Shown here: positions 62,490 through 64,000 of the stretch, piece by piece
How the letters are laid out: every line of letters begins with the position of its first letter
Position numbering within the stretch: the stretch's first letter is position 1
Source of the DNA: CAYRFF01 sp964436125
GTDB lineage: Bacteria > Bacteroidota > Bacteroidia > Chitinophagales > Saprospiraceae
Assembly: GCA_964436125.1 (NCBI GenBank)
Contig: CAYTBT010000015.1
Coordinates: forward strand, 1 to 64,000
Reading direction: 5' to 3'
DNA: 64,000 nucleotides
Notes under the pieces: model-generated
Told to the model about the DNA's origin: nothing
Database searches by the model: none
Seen by the model: the letters and a program-made list of their open reading frames with translations, nothing else
Program-made: the position numbers and the translations under genes

Positions 62490-62500
62490 TTTGCGGAAGC
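62490..62500 (-). repeat. GCTTCCGCAAA word, one-mismatch copy (convergent gap)
   Basis: Intergenic variant with C at position 5, between two convergent genes, where no promoter is expected. Confidence 0.5.
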
Positions 62501-62554
62501 TAATATCCATTCAATTATCCCATATAGGACTGCAATAAGGTATTGAGAGCTTAT

Positions 62555-63904
62555 TTAATGCTCATGCAACTCGAGCTCAGTACGTGTGCGAGCATCTTCA
62601 CGTCTCTGATATGGCCTTATAATCAAACGCAGTGACTGGTCATAAGAAAAGTAATTCCAGAGCCAATTAATCATCACAAAGAGCTTATTTTTTACTCCGA
62701 TAAGCGAGAAAAGATGCACTCCGAGCCACAGAACCCAAGCAAAAAAGCCACTAAAGCGAAACGATGGCAGATCTGCAACCGCCTTATTCCGGCCTATTGT
62801 CGCAAGTGTACCTTTATTCTTGTACTGAAAACTCTTCCACTTCTTTCCCTTTAAACTCCGCTTAAGATTGGCAGCGAGGAGCCGTGATTGTTGAATAGCT
62901 ACCTGAGCAACTTGTGGATGGCCACGCTTGTATTCATCGCTCAACATAAGTGCAAGATCACCTACAGCATAGATATTGTCGTGGCGTTCAAGCCTATTAT
63001 ATCTATCGACCAATATTCGATCCCCTCCGCCCACGCAATCTTCCAGTCCCAGTATTATTCGGGCTTTCACACCAGCGGCCCATGTAAGATTACTCGTAGG
63101 AATTTTCTTGCCATTGCTCAACAGGGCATTGGTCCCATCATAACCTTCAACGCGTACATCGAGGTGTACCACCACACCCATATCTTCCAGGAAGCGCAAT
63201 GCATCCTTACTCGATTCATCTTTCATGCCATTCAAGAGCTCCGCGTCTGATTGCACCAGATGTATTTCCACATCCGCAGGATCAATTTCTTTGTAATCTT
63301 TGGGGAGGATAAAGTTTCTCATTTCAGCCAATGCCCCGGCAAGTTCAACGCCTGTGGGGCCACCGCCGACAATAACGATTGTCAGATATTCTTTCCGTTT
63401 CTGCATGTCTGTCTCCGTAAGCGCACGCTCAAAGTCATACAGGATATTATTCCGCAAGTAAATCGACTCAGAAACGGATTTTAAGGTGAAGGCATTCTCT
63501 TCGATGTCTTTCATCCCAAAGAAATTATTTCCCGCACCGGTTGCAAGAATTAATTCATCATAGGCAATATCGCCTATATCGGTCTCCACATAACTCTGTT
63601 CAGGATTAACCGCAAGCAATTCTGCGATACGGATATGGACATTGTCAATTTTCTGAAATATTTTCCGTAAGGGGAATATTATTGAACTCGGTTCAAGACC
63701 CGACATCGCAACCTGATAAAACAATGGTTGAAATTGGTGAAAATTATTCACATCCATGAGGACAACCTGATAATCGGAATTCCTCAATCTATATGCAGCG
63801 TTTAAACCGGCAAATCCCGCACCCACGATTAAAACGCGCTTTTTGTCTGTTTTAGGAAGATTGGCATCTAGCATAATATCTTTTTTGCTCGTAGAACATT
63901 GCAA
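62555..63904 (-). CDS. ndh: Type II NADH dehydrogenase
   Basis: Single-subunit, non-proton-pumping NADH:quinone oxidoreductase on the inner membrane face. The 449 residues have the FAD site GAGFAGLNAAYRL (near 28-40), the second nucleotide motif VGGGPTGVELAGALAEM, the AAGV strand, AVGDLALM for FAD, and a C-terminal amphipathic/hydrophobic region (FFAWVLWLGVHLFSLIG) that anchors it. Length is typical. ATG 63874 (residue 11) is an alternative start. No genes of complex I lie in the window. Confidence 0.94.
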   Translation of the reverse strand: MQCSTSKKDIMLDANLPKTDKKRVLIVGAGFAGLNAAYRLRNSDYQVVLMDVNNFHQFQPLFYQVAMSGLEPSSIIFPLRKIFQKIDNVHIRIAELLAVNPEQSYVETDIGDIAYDELILATGAGNNFFGMKDIEENAFTLKSVSESIYLRNNILYDFERALTETDMQKRKEYLTIVIVGGGPTGVELAGALAEMRNFILPKDYKEIDPADVEIHLVQSDAELLNGMKDESSKDALRFLEDMGVVVHLDVRVEGYDGTNALLSNGKKIPTSNLTWAAGVKARIILGLEDCVGGGDRILVDRYNRLERHDNIYAVGDLALMLSDEYKRGHPQVAQVAIQQSRLLAANLKRSLKGKKWKSFQYKNKGTLATIGRNKAVADLPSFRFSGFFAWVLWLGVHLFSLIGVKNKLFVMINWLWNYFSYDQSLRLIIRPYQRREDARTRTELELHEH

Positions 63905-64000
63905 TCTGCATAAAGATTAAGGGAATGGCCGGTATTTTATAGCGCATTGGAAATTTTTTCTATCCGTGTATTCCTTCTTGAATTGTTCACTCGTACCCTG

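Noticed and set aside
1..64000. tRNA, rRNA, tmRNA or CRISPR
   Set aside because: No cloverleaf with a T-loop GTTCGANTC pattern, rRNA stretch or regularly spaced direct repeats was seen on either strand.

Overview
The window comes from a chromosome of the phylum Bacteroidota. The evidence is consistent across it: two outer-surface proteins carry type IX secretion (T9SS) C-terminal sorting domains (one type A, one type B), there is a PorE-like T9SS lipoprotein, the primary sigma factor is the short Bacteroidota form lacking region 1.1, several promoters have the phylum-specific -7 box TAnnTTTG, GAPDH carries the long N-terminal extension, and lipoproteins are frequent. Class cannot be fixed from sequence alone; a Saprospiria/Chitinophagia/Cytophagia-type free-living organism is my guess. 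Most of the content is conserved housekeeping genes. I see no prophage, CRISPR array, transposase, rRNA or tRNA.

Layout. 0-6 kb: an M23 peptidase, a two-component system, a DUF4271 membrane protein, hemD and a Nudix hydrolase. 6-13 kb: a 1329-residue modular T9SS cargo protein convergent with the PorE-like lipoprotein. 13-20 kb: kdsB, a CCA-adding type enzyme, dus, a small coiled-coil protein and leuS. 20-26 kb: a complete sufBCDSE operon ending in a SufT/DUF59 gene. 26-33 kb: a YtcJ-like amidohydrolase, a Sua5/YrdC protein, a PKD-type T9SS protein, a 0.9 kb gene-free stretch holding a large imperfect palindrome, gap and the primary sigma gene. 34-43 kb: a possible structured RNA, then a long leftward set (acyltransferase, isoaspartyl peptidase, YfhO-like protein, glycosyltransferase, enoyl-CoA hydratase, ferredoxin reductase, ferredoxin). 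43-55 kb: miaA, an ArsC-like protein, an ABC-F ATPase, a tail-specific protease, a GCS2-CBS fusion, an RluB-type enzyme and dnaB, followed by a 0.6 kb gene-poor region with DnaA-box-like sites. 55-64 kb: a PaaE-like reductase, a GT2 enzyme, an IscA-type protein, a second M23 peptidase, a peroxiredoxin, lipoproteins and a type II NADH dehydrogenase.

Functional links. The suf operon and the distant IscA-type protein would serve the Fe-S proteins present here (two ferredoxin-domain proteins). The M23 peptidases, KdsB, acyltransferase, PorE and T9SS cargos all concern the envelope.

The most unusual signals are not genes. The 11-mer GCTTACGCAAA occurs eight times exactly and eight more times with one mismatch, spread through coding and non-coding DNA on both strands. 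This resembles a DNA uptake-type or other genome-wide signal word. The others are the ~190-nt palindrome at 30961-31150 and a long rod-like foldback at 34192-34326 that could be a 6S-like RNA.
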